DNA from: Silene latifolia
Taxonomy: Eukaryota; Streptophyta; Magnoliopsida; Caryophyllales; Caryophyllaceae
Direction: 5' to 3'
Length of the DNA: 64,000 nt
Assembly: GCF_048544455.1 (NCBI RefSeq)
Contig: NC_133526.1
Location: 3,488,001 to 3,552,000, forward strand
The position numbers and the translations under genes were made by a program. This document shows, piece by piece, positions 46,381 to 57,938 of this stretch. Each line of letters begins with the position of its first letter. Position 1 is the stretch's first letter. The notes under the pieces were generated by a model. The model was not told where the DNA came from. It did no database searches and saw nothing but the letters and a program-made list of their open reading frames with translations.

Positions 46381-46714
46381 TACGGAGTATTTTTTATCCG
46401 TAAATTTGAGTATACAAATTACCTTCTTCTAAATAATTACACAAGTTAACTCGCATGTGAAGGAAGAAAATTGTATAAGAAACATATTAAAAACGCGGAA
46501 AAGATATAAGTTTATACAAAATGATTAAAAACACAGAGTACTTAGTTTTTGAAAATTGTCGGCTGTCTATATATATAACAATAACAATTTACCCTTATTT
46601 AAACAATTATTGTTCAAGGATCTAAGTGTTTTTGTTTTTATCTATCTAACAAAAATATATAACGCTAAAATGCACAAATTCTTATATAACATCTGATCTC
46701 AACTCTAAATAATA

Positions 46715-47059
46715 CTCTCTCTGTTCGATTATTTGTTGTCCTATTTTACTTTGGGATGTTTCAGTCAAATGTCTGGAACGGATGTGTTATAACAGAAGCA
46801 AGAAAGAACAAATAAAGAACAATAACGCACAGATTTACGTGGTTCACTAACGGTGTGTTAGCTACGTCCACAGGGCAGAAGGGAGAGAGTTTTATTGATA
46901 TGTGAGGAGTTTTGATTCTGATTGATTTATGATAAGCAAGATAATCATAGGTAGAGGATTAGAGAGTTTATATAATACTCTCTAAACCTAATATAATAAC
47001 CGCATAGTTATTCGAAGCGGCGGTTAACAGAATCAAGGCACAAACCCAACAGGAGGGAG
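46715..47059. mobile_element. Stowaway MITE split by a solo LTR
   Basis: TA on both sides (46713-46714, 47060-47061). Left end CTCTCTCTGTTCGATTATTT, right end GGAGGGAG. Most of its length is the LTR described next. Confidence 0.7.
46785..47051 (+). mobile_element. Solo LTR-like sequence inside a Stowaway MITE
   Basis: Begins TGTTATAACA, ends CCCAACA; flanking pentamers GGATG and GGAGG differ by one base. TTACGTGGTTCACTAACGG and GCTACGTCCACAGGG are words I associate with plant Copia LTRs. No interior genes. Confidence 0.65.
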
Positions 47060-47441
47060 TATAAGGCTTAGTGCAACACGCACGGCATTATTGATTATTT
47101 CAAGTTTTAAACGTTAATTGTGTAAGTTAGCGTATGTATACGATCCTCCATTGGATATTATACGTGCTACTTGCAAATGTTTTAGTCATTCTGCTAACAG
47201 ATCCACATTTAGTGCTTCGACGACCTCTATACAATGCACTTCGGTATCATAAAAACTAAAAAGCCAGTCGCAAAGTTCATTTTGCAACGAGCCTTGTGTT
47301 TTGTTGCAAAGTGGGTCAAAAAACCATCTCAACGATTCAACTAAAAGTTTGAACTGATGGTTGGGTTTCAAAATCGGTTTTATACTCTAACAAAGTGATC
47401 CGTCCGTATAATGGAGTATCTTTTTACAGTACAGTAATGTA

Positions 47442-48538
47442 CTAGTTGAAAAGCCCGTGCGATGCACGGGGCTCCCATTAGGGTCATCTTTATAAATATA
47501 TTTTATAGTTGATAAAATAAGTTCGATCAATTATGTTTAAATCATTTATAAACAAAAGTTCGTGGTTGGTATAGTTGATCAATGAACTATTAGTGCTTTT
47601 AGCATAGGAGTTTTGTCATTTAGTAGTTATCATTTCAGTTATAAAACATCAAGTAACATAGTAAGAGTATGTAATTAGTTTTTCCATTATTGTCATATAA
47701 ATCACAGGTTTTAATTAAATACAAAACATTATCTCCATAAATATAGTGCAGCTCACCAAATGAACCGCCCTTAATAAGACAGGCCTTTATGAGTTTTGCA
47801 AATTATTTTAACCTATAACAACTACGTAAAACTAAATGGTGTTAGGTAAAGCAACAAGTATCATAAATAACTATACTTAGTGTGTTTAGAGAAATGTTAG
47901 ATCTCCTATAGCAAAAGTTTACCTTGACTATCTACAGTTAAGAGAGTGTTTTGCTCTTTATATACCTTCTCGTAAAATCAAATTCATACTAAATTCCAAT
48001 AAAATTAGTAGTCTCTAAACAACAGAACAAAAATATATGTGATTCTGTTACATAGAATGCATGAGGCTCCCATTAGGATCATCTTTAACATTATGCATGT
48101 TGAATGTTCTAAGAATTTGTTGAACAACAGATTGCAAACATTGGTTTACATTGTCATGGTTTGATAGTAGACGTCAATTAAGTTGATAAAAGAAAAAGTC
48201 CAACTATATTGAAAATTGGAACACAGAAAATTTTTGGGTTGATGATTATTGATGGATCATCAGTCTCTTTAACTTAAAAGCTACTCCTTTTGGTATTAAT
48301 TATATCAGTTGTATAGCATCCGAAGACACAATTGTGTTATGTAATTACCTATTTTTATTGTTGTACGCGCCACCGATTTTAGTTAATTTAAAATGTCATT
48401 CCCAATTTAAAAAGTAAAAGTTGATCTAACCGAATAATTTTGTATATTTGGCAGTTCAATACATTTTTAACGTCTATTATGGATTTGAGATAAATTTGAA
48501 ACCAGTTTGAAAAAAAAAATCGGTGATATAATAGTAGA
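47442..48538 (-). mobile_element. Non-autonomous Helitron in minus orientation
   Basis: On the minus strand the 3' end is hairpin CCCGTGCATCGCACGGG followed by eight bases, CTAG and T. A 5' end TCTACTATTATATCACCG preceded by A lies at 48538. The phrase GGCTCCCATTAGG.TCATC occurs twice (47469, 48065). The 5' limit is less sure than the 3'. Confidence 0.65.
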
Positions 48539-48539
48539 T

Positions 48540-49790
48540 TATATATAGTTCTCACAATTTGTATATATATTTACATTGACTTATTCATAGTTAGCTGGTT
48601 CTTGAATTATTAGTCCGCATAAAATCGAAATTCTTGACTTTGTTCATTTGTATTTAATTTTTTGGCTCATTTGACATAATCTATATGAGACTTATTTAAT
48701 ATTTTTAAATGGTAGCTCAATTTTTTTTTTAATCTTATGTGAATATTATTGGTAATCTAATCATACACATTTGACACGCTATAGAAAGTCAGAGTTAAAA
48801 CTATTTCATGTCATCGTTGAAGTTGTTTATTTCTAATATTGTCATTGTAGAAATTTTCTCTGTCAAATGCTAAGTAAATATCATTCTTTACCTCATTTTC
48901 CTATTATGACATGTTACTTTTTCATGAAGTATTTTTTTTTTTTAAATAAAGTTTAGCTTTTTCGTAAGGTTTTTGTGTAAGACAGTTACAGGTTTGATTA
49001 TAATTACCAACTCGAATCTTTTGTAAATCTTTTAAATATTCAAAAAAGTTTCTAAATAAAATTATCTTTATTACTACACAAATTATTTCACCAAATAGTT
49101 AAAATCACAACTTAGATTTTTGACAATATTTATATTTGTAAGAGATTAGGATCTCTTTTTTTTTTTCTCACAAAGATTAATTATATGTTTATAAAATATA
49201 CAATTTTAACACTTTTATACGTTTATTATATGACTTTTTTTTTTTTTTACTTTATGAATATTTCTAAAATAAATATTTTTGTAACATTATTTTTCTATTA
49301 TTATGTTAGTAAAGAATAATCGATAAATTATTAGATCCACTTCTATTAGTATTTTTTTTCTCATAAAATATTAGATTTACTTCTATTAGGATTACTTTCT
49401 CATAAATTATTAGATCTACTTTGATTAGGATAATTTTATCATAAACTATTAAGAGAAAAAAGCTAAATCTACACTTATTAGGAATTCTAAAAAAGTTGGA
49501 CTCTCTAATATCGCTCGAAAAGTTTATGCTTTATATATATGTATTGATTCCATTTGTATATAAACCATAATTTAATAGTCTACGCAACTTTTATAAAATT
49601 GGAAATAATTTAACTATATGTATAGTAACTGTTTTATACAAAACTCGGTGATAAAAACTCCTAGCTTCTAGATCGGACATTATCGAGGAGATGTACGAAC
49701 TCTCTTTGTTAATTCTAAATCTAGACTAATTTTTTTATATCAATTTGGTAATTAATAATTAATGGACCATGTTTTACTATATACCTAGTT
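48540..49790. other. AT-rich spacer with a short tandem repeat
   Basis: At about 49325-49450 a unit of some 48 bases (ATTATTAGATC.ACTT..ATTAGGAT) repeats three times. Otherwise no supported feature. Confidence 0.55.
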
Positions 49791-49865
49791 GACAATTTGG
49801 CCTAGTGGTAATTTTGAAATTGCTAAGAACTCATGTTCATCCTATGGTAAGTAGGTCTATAAATA
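49791..49865 (+). promoter_or_regulatory. Conserved promoter block of Cys-rich peptide gene C
   Basis: GACAATTTGGCCTAGTGG at 49791 and TATAAATAATAGCC at 49858, as in gene A; TATA to ATG is 117 bases. Confidence 0.8.
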
Positions 49866-49974
49866 ATAGCCTAGGCACAATCAAGTTTTTGCATTAACAC
49901 AAATCAACAAAATATATTACATTATATTTGCAAGTGATTTAATTAATTACTAGGTTTATCTCAATAGTGCAAAA

Positions 49975-50666
49975 ATGTTGAACTACTACTCTAAACTTAT
50001 TGTCATTGCTTTTATTTTGCTCGTTGCATCAGGTTTAATTTCTTTTCAACTACGTACTCATTTACTGTATATGTGATTATTTTCATGTTACGTTGTGCAT
50101 GCATGCATATGTAACTAGTTTTGTAGTACGTACACACCCTCTTGTTGTTTGTACTTATCATGCAAGATCGCCCTAAACTTGCAACATCGTCGTTATACTT
50201 TTCATTAAATGAACCACTTAAAATAGAGTCATAGAACAATATTGTTTTAAACTCTGATTAAAATGTTTAAAATCAACACTGATTAATATAATAATATATA
50301 CTCGTATTTGTTACTTGTTACATATACAATGGATTTCCTGACAATGAGAATACATTGTTTAAAATTCTCTTCCGAGATTTCAAACAAAATTATTAATCGG
50401 AATAGAAGTAATTACGTTTAGGGAGAATGCTAACAAATGAGGTATATATTTTCATGACAGGAAATGCAAAGGAGGCAAAAGTAGAAATCGCCTCAACGAA
50501 AAATGGTTTTACGTTGAAAGCACATCATAATAGTCGATCAACGTCTTTAAGAGGATTTAGGGCATGTTATGGTGCAAGGTGGAATCTTGATTGTGGATCT
50601 TGCCGTGATTGTTGTTCCTATTCTTGCTCACGTGATTCTTTTTTCAGCTTTTGTAGATGTAGTTAA
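49975..50666 (+). CDS. Small secreted eight-cysteine peptide, gene C
   Basis: Exons 49975-50032 and 50461-50666, phase 1 intron, 87 residues. Signal peptide MLNYYSKLIVIAFILLVAS; spacer NAKEAKVEIAST longer and more basic than in A; cysteine module C-x8-C-x2-C-x2-CC-x3-C-x8-C-x-C, starting CYGAR and ending CRC. The likely mature peptide is rich in arginine. Its promoter, signal exon and 3' UTR (GCATCTTCTTTGCTCCATCA) align closely with gene A, showing a tandem-type duplication now spread over 14 kb by transposon insertions. Defence or signalling roles are plausible, not shown. Confidence 0.87.
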
Positions 50667-51230
50667 TTACCTAATAATAATAATCAACAATATTATTATT
50701 AGGCTAATTAATTTGCATCTTCTTTGCTCCATCATCAATAATTAATGTTTTCGACGACATTATATTTAGGACTTGAGAGTAACAGATGTAAGATGAAATG
50801 TTACTAGCTTGTTTTTATATTATGTTTTTCTTTCAAAAGTTTTCACGTTATGTTTTCAATTAGCAAAGGATTAAATTATTGTCGATGTTATATGTTGCTA
50901 ATTAAAATTTTCCATTTTCTTCATTACTACATTTGTCAAACTCAATTATATAATTTGTACTTTATTGTTGTTTCAAATGACTGAGATACAACTAAAATCA
51001 GTACCGAGAACACAATAACTCTACCATCCATCGAGTGCACAGATCTGATGCATGCAAAGATTAGCTAATACATTACAGAGATGAGAGGCATACTATTAAA
51101 ATCACAAAGCAACGACTTCCTCTGAAATCCCCGTTATAAACTTATAACTCACTTTACATAGAGAAGAAACATCTAACCTTAATGAACATATATATCAAGA
51201 TTTACCCTTAGATTTTACGACAGCACACCC
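50667..51230. other. Gene C 3' flank and spacer
   Basis: The first 230 bases align with gene A's 3' flank. The rest is non-coding with nothing recognised. Confidence 0.5.
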
Positions 51231-51873
51231 AGGGGCGGATCTAGGTAGGACCGTAGGAGGCTACCTGGGCTTCAGCCCAACCCATATAAGTTACATGTCT
51301 AAATATTCATTGTTTCAGTTGTAGCTCAGTTGGTTGAAGTAGTTGCATGATGGATTTCTTTCTTTGTTGTCAGTGGCTGACGCTCAATTCTCATACCTAA
51401 CATTTTTTTGGTTTCTCTTATTTACGCAAATTATATGATATTTGACTTATTTTAATCTTAAAACGGATATATCTTTCTAAAGAGAGACTTGTTGATATGT
51501 AATAAACACGAGATGGGTCTGGCCTTACCCGCGGTGGAGGAGAGAAGTCTAACTCACAAGCCCAAGAATGCTCTTATCTCCCAAAACCAATTGGCAATGG
51601 GAGAAACACCCCTAGGCCTTATAAGATAGACAATCTCTCTCTTTTTCACCGATGTGGGACTCACAAGTGGATTTATACTCCAACAATATGTTTATAAGAT
51701 AATGAATTATAGTATATTGTAATTCTCCCAAAAAAAAGGCTTTGCTATCATCATTCACAGTTATATCGCTACACTATGTGCAACTCCAATTATACGAATT
51801 GCCGGTTTCACATGTCTAACCATCGAATGTCAACCTTGCCCAACCTACTTCTGAATCCTAGATACGCCCCTAA
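51231..51873. mobile_element. hAT-type element with nested LTR
   Basis: Ends AGGGGCGGATCTAGG and CCTAGATACGCCCC; eight-base target duplication GCACACCC (51223-51230, 51874-51881). Near 51319 it holds TAGCTCAGTTGGTTGAAG, which fits a polymerase III A box. An LTR-like insertion lies inside. No transposase. Confidence 0.85.
51500..51685 (-). mobile_element. Short solo LTR, TRIM-like, inside the hAT element
   Basis: Read on the minus strand it starts TGTTGGAGTATAAATCC and carries TCCCACATCGG, as does the TRIM-like element at 18383. ATATG lies on both sides (51495-51499, 51686-51690). Its exact end is uncertain by a few bases. Confidence 0.65.
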
Positions 51874-51999
51874 GCACACCCATAACATATAACGAAAAAT
51901 TCTCATCTCCTCCAAAAGGACCGTCCTCCTAACACTTAAATATTTATCATAATATTCCATTTAGTAGAAACGTGGAATATGATATGGGTCGTGCTAAAG

Positions 52000-52574
52000 A
52001 TCGTCGACACTTTTACTAATTATCGTCGATAATTAGCACATCTTTCCAATATTGCCCCCATTAACCCCCCCCCCCTCCCCCTCTCTCTCTCCGGCCGGGA
52101 GATTTTTTTTTTCCGGACGAATATATTTTTCGCCTTGACCTAGGTCTGGACGAAAATATTTTCCGTCTGGACGAAAAATATTTTTGTCTGGACGAAAAAT
52201 TTCTTTGTCCGGACCTTGGTCTGGACAAAAATGTTTTTCGTCCAGGAATTTTTTTTTTTTTTTTGAAAAAAAAAAATCATTTTCTGACTTAGATTAATTT
52301 TTGGTGCGGTAATCGATAATCGTTAATCAGTTCTGACAATAACGATTCTATTCTAAACTACCTAAATCTACTAACTAATTACAAATTTTTTTAAAAATAA
52401 ACTAATTTAGATTACTTGTCGTCGATTTCTTGAATTTGCTGACGGAATTGAAGCGGTGGTGACGGAAATGTCGTACTTGGAAAAAAAATGTTAATATATG
52501 GGAGCTTTAGAGTGAAGGGTAGATTAGAAAAGTCATTACAAATTATAGACGATAATTAATAATGTGTCGACGAT
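52000..52574. mobile_element. MITE with ATCGTCGACAC ends
   Basis: Left ATCGTCGACAC (52000-52010) pairs with right GTGTCGACGAT (52564-52574), and the similarity extends inward through AATTATCGTC.ATAATT. Inside lies a C/T tract (52063-52095) and a tandem repeat of GTCTGGACGAAAAATATTT at about 52130-52240. Superfamily not settled. Confidence 0.7.
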
Positions 52575-53760
52575 GTCGGTATGAATCCCAACTACTAATC
52601 AAAACGCAAATGAGTAAATGACCCAATCCCAACTCAAAATCTACACTCCTACGGGCACAAGTACAACCCAACCGTCCCAATACAAAACGCAGAATGGACC
52701 TAATCCAAAACCGACCCGCAACTTCAATTATCCTCTTATTCAACTCAATCACTCAACGAATTTAACAAACCTGATTTCTTACTTGGTTTTCTACCTCGCT
52801 CTTCACCAAATCTCAATTCGCTTGCACGCCTCTATCTTTGATTGTGAGTATTATTTCCGAATTTAAGTTTTCATCTATCATGTTATTGTTCCTTTTAAGT
52901 TGATTTTTTTGTGATAATCTAAAATTAGGGTTTAATTTGATATTGTTGAACTGTGTTTTTCCCCCCAATTCTGATGATTCATTAGAGATTGCAGTTGCCA
53001 TGAACCTTGCATAGTTGCATATGATAGCTGTTAACTGTTTTGTAATTACTCCCTTTGTTTACATTTGATTAAATCCGTTTGCAAAGAATATGAAAGGTAA
53101 ACAAATGACTGGGACGGAAGGAGTAGGTAATTTAGGTTTGAACCATTTTTAATTGAGTTATGATTTTGGTATTTGGTACTCCGTGTCGGTTATTTGTTCG
53201 CCTTTGTTTTTGTCACTAAGACCATGGTGGGACGGGTGGACCAATTTCCGATATGAGAAATTCTTAGGTGCTTCCGGAGTACCACGTCTTCGTACACTCT
53301 GGCTAATAAGAAGTTTCCTTTTTTTTTTCATTCTACTTAGATTATAGAAAAACAACATTACCCCAATGTATTAATGGCTTTCGCAAAGAGGGAGGAGGGG
53401 GTAATTTCTTGTCGGGTTTGTGTTCGGAACTACTAAATAAATGGGCTATTTGTGCTGGCATTTGTGTCATGAGACCTCAAGTTAACCTATCTGAAACAAA
53501 TGGCATGTTGGTTTGTCTTGACCCAATTGCTTAACCGTCCATCGACTCTGTGTTGTTTTCGGGCATCTTAATGTTTGCCGGTCTAATTGAGATAAGGATA
53601 TAAATTTACAGTTTATGCGTTCTGTTCACTTGCCCTATTACTAAGGTTAGAGAATGGAGACTAAAATGTGGTGGTGAAATATTCTGTTGAGGGGATGGTT
53701 TGTGAATTTATATATTGTATCTCCAATTCTGGACAGGTCAACAAATTCCGGAAGCCAAAG
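52575..53760 (+). promoter_or_regulatory. Promoter, leader and probable 5'UTR intron of the AE7 gene
   Basis: A donor ATT followed by GTGAGT at 52844 and an acceptor GGACAG at 53736 would make a leader intron of about 0.9 kb ending 24 bases before the ATG. A 75-base Stowaway remnant lies in it. Inferred from splice motifs only. Confidence 0.45.
53049..53123. mobile_element. Very short Stowaway MITE
   Basis: TA at 53047-53048 and 53124-53125; CTCCCTTTGTTTACATTTG on the left, CTGGGACGGAAGGAG on the right. Confidence 0.65.
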
Positions 53761-56700
53761 ATGGTGAGTGGGTTAATAAATGCCAACCCAACGGTCTATG
53801 AGAAGAAAGAGCGCAGATCTCGTCCTCAACAACCTGACCTGGTTGATGAGTACTCTGTCGAACCCATTGACGAGCTTGAGATTTTTGATATCCTTTTCCA
53901 TTGTTCTTTCCTATATGCTTTTTCTTATTATTTTTCTTTAGTGTTGTTGTGGTTGAGCCATTATGTTTAATTGATTTGACGGTTTTGAGTATATGGAATT
54001 TGGGATCTTACGCACTTCTTGGATTATATTCATTATTCAAGGACAATCGTGCCCAAAAATTTGTTCATAGAGACACAATATATTTTCAGTTGAAATGAGT
54101 TCTTTGATTTATTTGTGAGAGCAAAGTTGATATTATTTGGAAATTATTGCTCTTCAAGGCTGATAGAGTATGTTTGTGCACAGCATGATTAAGGAATTAA
54201 AATAAATGGTGAGGGAGTTTGTTTCCTTAACTTCTTCTTACATCATATTAGAGACATAAAAGATCCTGAGCATCCGTATTCTCTAGAAGAGCTGAAAGTG
54301 GTGACAGAAGATTCTGTTGAATTAGATGACAAGCGTAGTCATGTTCGGTAAGGTTATAATATCTAGCTATGTACATCTTGTTTGAGCTCTCTTTTTTAGC
54401 GATAGGCGATAATTGAGCTTTACACCTAACTGTTTTTGCAGAGTAACATTCACGCCAACAGTTGAACATTGTAGTATGGCAACAGTCATTGGCCTATGCT
54501 TAAGGGTGAAACTCTTGCGGAGCTTGCCTTCACGTTACAAGGTCTGAATTCTATATCATGAGCCTGTTAATATTTGTTGCATTTTTCTTTTGCTTAAGAT
54601 GGTTGTGTAACTTACGTAGTTGTTAAGCCTGAGAGCTTTTTAGATCGTCCATATATCAAATTTATATATTACTCCCTCCGTCCCGGTCAATTGTTGTCCT
54701 TTGGTTTTGGCACAAAGACCAAGGAAATAGGAGATGACCAATAACTAAATGGTAAGTGGAACAAATTGAATAAGAATGATCAAATTACTCATCAAGTTCA
54801 TTCTTAAAATAGAAATGACAACAAATGACTGAGACACCCAAAAATAGAAAAGGATAACAAATGACCGGGACAGAGGGAGTAACAGTTATCTTGGCAATGA
54901 TTGGAACCTGTCTTTGGTAAGTTAGCAGGTTTTTCCCTTGGGTGGCTAATTCTTTTTTATCGAATGCATAGTTCTTTGAGTGGTGAAACTGAAATAATTG
55001 TCTATTCTATCTAATATTACATGTACTGAAACTGAAATAATTGTCCATTCTATCTAATTTACATGTACAACTTTGTTCAAATAGGGGATGGGGGCACGGG
55101 GCTATTACAAAACTGATAGATCTCTCATTGATTGCATGTAAAAAAAAGGTATTAAATTATTACTTCCGTAAATTAGTAGGGAAATGAGAACTTGGCATGT
55201 TTATTTATGGACAAATGGTGTAAGCTGGGTTCTGGACTTCTGGTTGTCCAATTATGAGGTGAAACTTTCAAGAGATTTTAAATTTTATTTTTTAAGATCC
55301 TGTGATGCTCACTAAACTTGATGATGAACTGCGGTCTTGTGCCTCTTACTTTACTTAGTAGTTTTGACTTTTTAGTGGTTTTTTTTCTTTTGAATGTCTT
55401 CTGGTGCTTGCAAAAAGGGTTGGTTGCTCGCTGATTGATTGCGTGTAGAAGTTTGAAGGCATTGGATATGTACTTCCTTTAAATTAGTAGGGAATGAGAA
55501 CTTGGCATATTTATTTCTTAATAGATGATGAAAGTTGGGTTCTGGTTATTCAAATTGTGATATGACACTTTATAGTGATTTTTAAGCTTTTACTTTTTAA
55601 GACCCCGTGGTGCTCCCTAATTGGATGATGATCCGCAGTATAGTATTACGGAGTATAATTTAAGAATAGTAGTATAATAATGTACATATACTAGCTATAG
55701 TATTTTAAGAAAAGACTATATTTATTCAATTACCAATAGTGAAATAGCGATTCTAGCCTCGAAAATTTTATCCAATAAATCTAACCCCCATAGTCAAAAT
55801 GCTTGAATCGCTCCTGCCAGTGAAGTTTATACATTGTTATTTGAGTTGGGTTTAGGTTTGGGTTTCTGTTTCTTAGGCCTTTATCTTTTTAACATCCTTC
55901 ACAAGTAAACTGTTCGTTTTGTCACTCTCGCTTTCCTCCTTTTATTTACATTGTTCCTTATGATGGTTAATGTAAGCTAACACCAATTTATTTTGGAGCT
56001 TCGGTCTCGTCATTGCTGTTTAGATCTAGGTTTTCACTCCTTGATAGCAAGTTGGACAGTCAGCTAAAACCTAAATCTTTCCAATGTGAACAGAACCTTA
56101 CTTAACATGGCGTATAGCCGTATAACCAGCTGCTATAAACAACATATGAAATGTCTTTAATTTTGACGGATTTAAACTGTGCCATGTCAGTATATACGTG
56201 TCAATTGCAGTATGGCTCTAATTTTTATCTTAGTCTTCTACAGGCCTACGCCCTGTGTCTTAGTCTGAACTTCTAACTTTCATTTTCCGGGCATCTCAAC
56301 CTATCCATTTTTGGACAACCGCTTGCTTGCATACGACCAAATTGTTCTAATGGAAACAGTTTGTAGGCGGAGTTACAATAAAGCAACCAACCCTTTTTTA
56401 TAAATATAACATTTACTTGCATACTTGGAAAGTAATAGTGCGTTAAATGGACTTTGAGCTTGGGGAATGATTTTGGGTTTGAGTGCTTGCGACTTTTTCA
56501 CTGCTATATACTTTTTGTTTTGCTAAGATTGCACTTTGCAGCTTGTAATACTCATAAATGTTTCACTGTCTTGTTAATTACCAGGTGGATATCAGAGTAG
56601 CGCCAGGAACCCATGCTACTGAGGCCGCAGGTAAGTAACAAGACCTTTTTGAACTTTTATTTTAATATGTAAAATCAGCATTATTATCAAAATGAGGATC

Positions 56701-57246
56701 GGTTGAAACTATTTGTCAAAAATGGGCGCAGCCTCCCTCCCCCAAATTCGAAGCATCTTTGCTGAAATCTGAATTGCCTATCAAAGATGCTTTAAACAAA
56801 CGTTGGGTTGATGAACGTAAATCGCCTGAGTCCCTCAACGATATTTTCTTGAGAATGGTTACTTGCTTAGTCACTCATTCATCCAGACAAGCAACGTATC
56901 CAACACGGACTCATTTTTTTAGATAGTTCCATTTCAAACCTACTTTGACAGTTAATTTAATTTTGAACGCTTAAAAATAATCGTTTCTTTTCAAATATCG
57001 GTCTGTAACCGATGCTGATTACTGAGATGGTGTCTCGTGACTCGTGATGCCATCATTTATCATTAGTTGCATCCTGTAAATACCGATGCTAATGTTACTC
57101 TTTGGATTGCTTACGCATCTGCTCATTTAGTTACTGTCGTTGCAGTTAATAAACAGTTGAATGACAAGGAGCGTGTAGCAGCCGCTTTAGAAAATCCTAA
57201 CCTAGTGGATATGGTTGATGAATGTCTAGCTCCGTCCTTTGCTTGA
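53761..57246 (+). CDS. AE7: AE7/MIP18-family protein (cytosolic iron-sulfur cluster assembly)
   Basis: Five exons (53761-53887, 54242-54347, 54442-54541, 56585-56630, 57146-57246) give 159 residues; Arabidopsis AE7 has about 157. The protein starts [19 protein letters not shown], then [20 protein letters not shown], the DUF59 core with [19 protein letters not shown] (including the conserved reactive cysteine in EHCSMA), and ends [16 protein letters not shown]7 works with CIA1, NAR1 and MET18 to put iron-sulfur clusters into cytosolic and nuclear proteins such as DNA polymerases and helicases. The first coding intron is AT-AC with U12 signals; the other three are GT-AG. Start chosen to match the family; an upstream in-frame ATG (53668) lies in the presumed leader intron. 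Intron 3 (2 kb) holds a Stowaway MITE and an internal duplication. A decayed cold-shock copy lies convergently downstream. Confidence 0.95.
53888..54241 (+). other. U12-type AT-AC intron of AE7
   Basis: The intron starts ATATCCTTTT, exactly the U12 AT-type donor, and ends TTCCTTAACTTCTTCTTAC, with the U12 branch motif TTCCTTAAC 12 bases before the closing AC. Joining G from exon 1 to AT from exon 2 restores the conserved IFDHIRDIKD. No GT-AG pair gives this reading. Confidence 0.93.
54672..54879. mobile_element. Stowaway MITE in AE7 intron 3
   Basis: TA on both sides (54670-54671, 54880-54881); ends CTCCCTCCGTCCCGGTCA and TGACCGGGACAGAGGGAG. Confidence 0.92.
55120..55640 (+). repeat. Diverged direct duplication in AE7 intron 3
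   Basis: About 200 bases at 55128-55335 recur at 55432-55640: TTGATTGC.TGTA, AAATTAGTAGGGAA.TGAGAACTTGGCAT, GGGTTCTGG and GTGGTGCTCCCTAA-like words appear in the same order. Confidence 0.8.
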
Positions 57247-57511
57247 ACCTCTCTGCGCCTCCACACAATTTGGTTTTCATCGTGTTATTTTCTCTGTCTC
57301 TCTCCAAACTCTTGGTTAAGGTGTGTCGATCTAGATATGGGTATTTATTCATTTGCGGTACTATCTTTGGTGAAAATTGTTGTATGTAAATATAGACTAG
57401 ACAATTTTGATGCATAATAACATTCTCATGATCAAATTCATCTGAATTAGCGATTGATGTAACGACACACATAATGAGATTCTCATGATCAAATACATAC
57501 GAATTAGCGAT

Positions 57512-57790
57512 TCATGTAAACTGAACAACATTTATTTGGTTGAAACAAGGGAATTGTAATTGAGATGAGTATAACATTGGTAGCAGACTAGCAGTAGGGC
57601 CATTACTCCCGCTCTCGGTCTCAAACTCGACCAATTGGTCTTCGGCAATTGTCTTGGGGCCTCGGGTTTGGATGATGCTGAAATGAACGTAGACATCTTG
57701 GGTGCCATCATCGGTGGTTATGTACCCAAAACTCATTTCACCGACAATTTTTGTTTCGTGATTAACAAACCCGAGTGTAATGAATTCACG
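57512..57790 (-). pseudogene. Decayed cold-shock protein, copy 3
   Basis: From an inner ATG at 57736 the frame reads [20 protein letters not shown], matching RNP1 and RNP2 of copy 4 (KGFGFI; DVFVHF), and keeps a trace of the ENGSKGPAA end as ESGSNGPTA. Upstream, in line with the frame, [12 protein letters not shown] replaces the expected [13 protein letters not shown]1 and the aromatic residues are altered and the C-terminus runs on for about 20 residues. It lies 266 bases past AE7 on the other strand. Probably a dead relative of copy 4. Confidence 0.75.
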
Positions 57791-57938
57791 TTATGTCCTC
57801 TACGGTACACAAGGTAAATGGACAATTACCTTCCCAGAATAGAACGACTTACGTTTCTCATATTGCGATACTTCAGACTTGAGAAACTGGCGAATACTAC
57901 AATGCTTGATAATCACACTGCCAATACATGGATTTAAT

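Noticed and set aside
51316-51390. A tRNA gene at the A-box-like TAGCTCAGTTGG
   Set aside because: There is no acceptor stem, no anticodon arm and no convincing B box. It lies within a hAT-type element.
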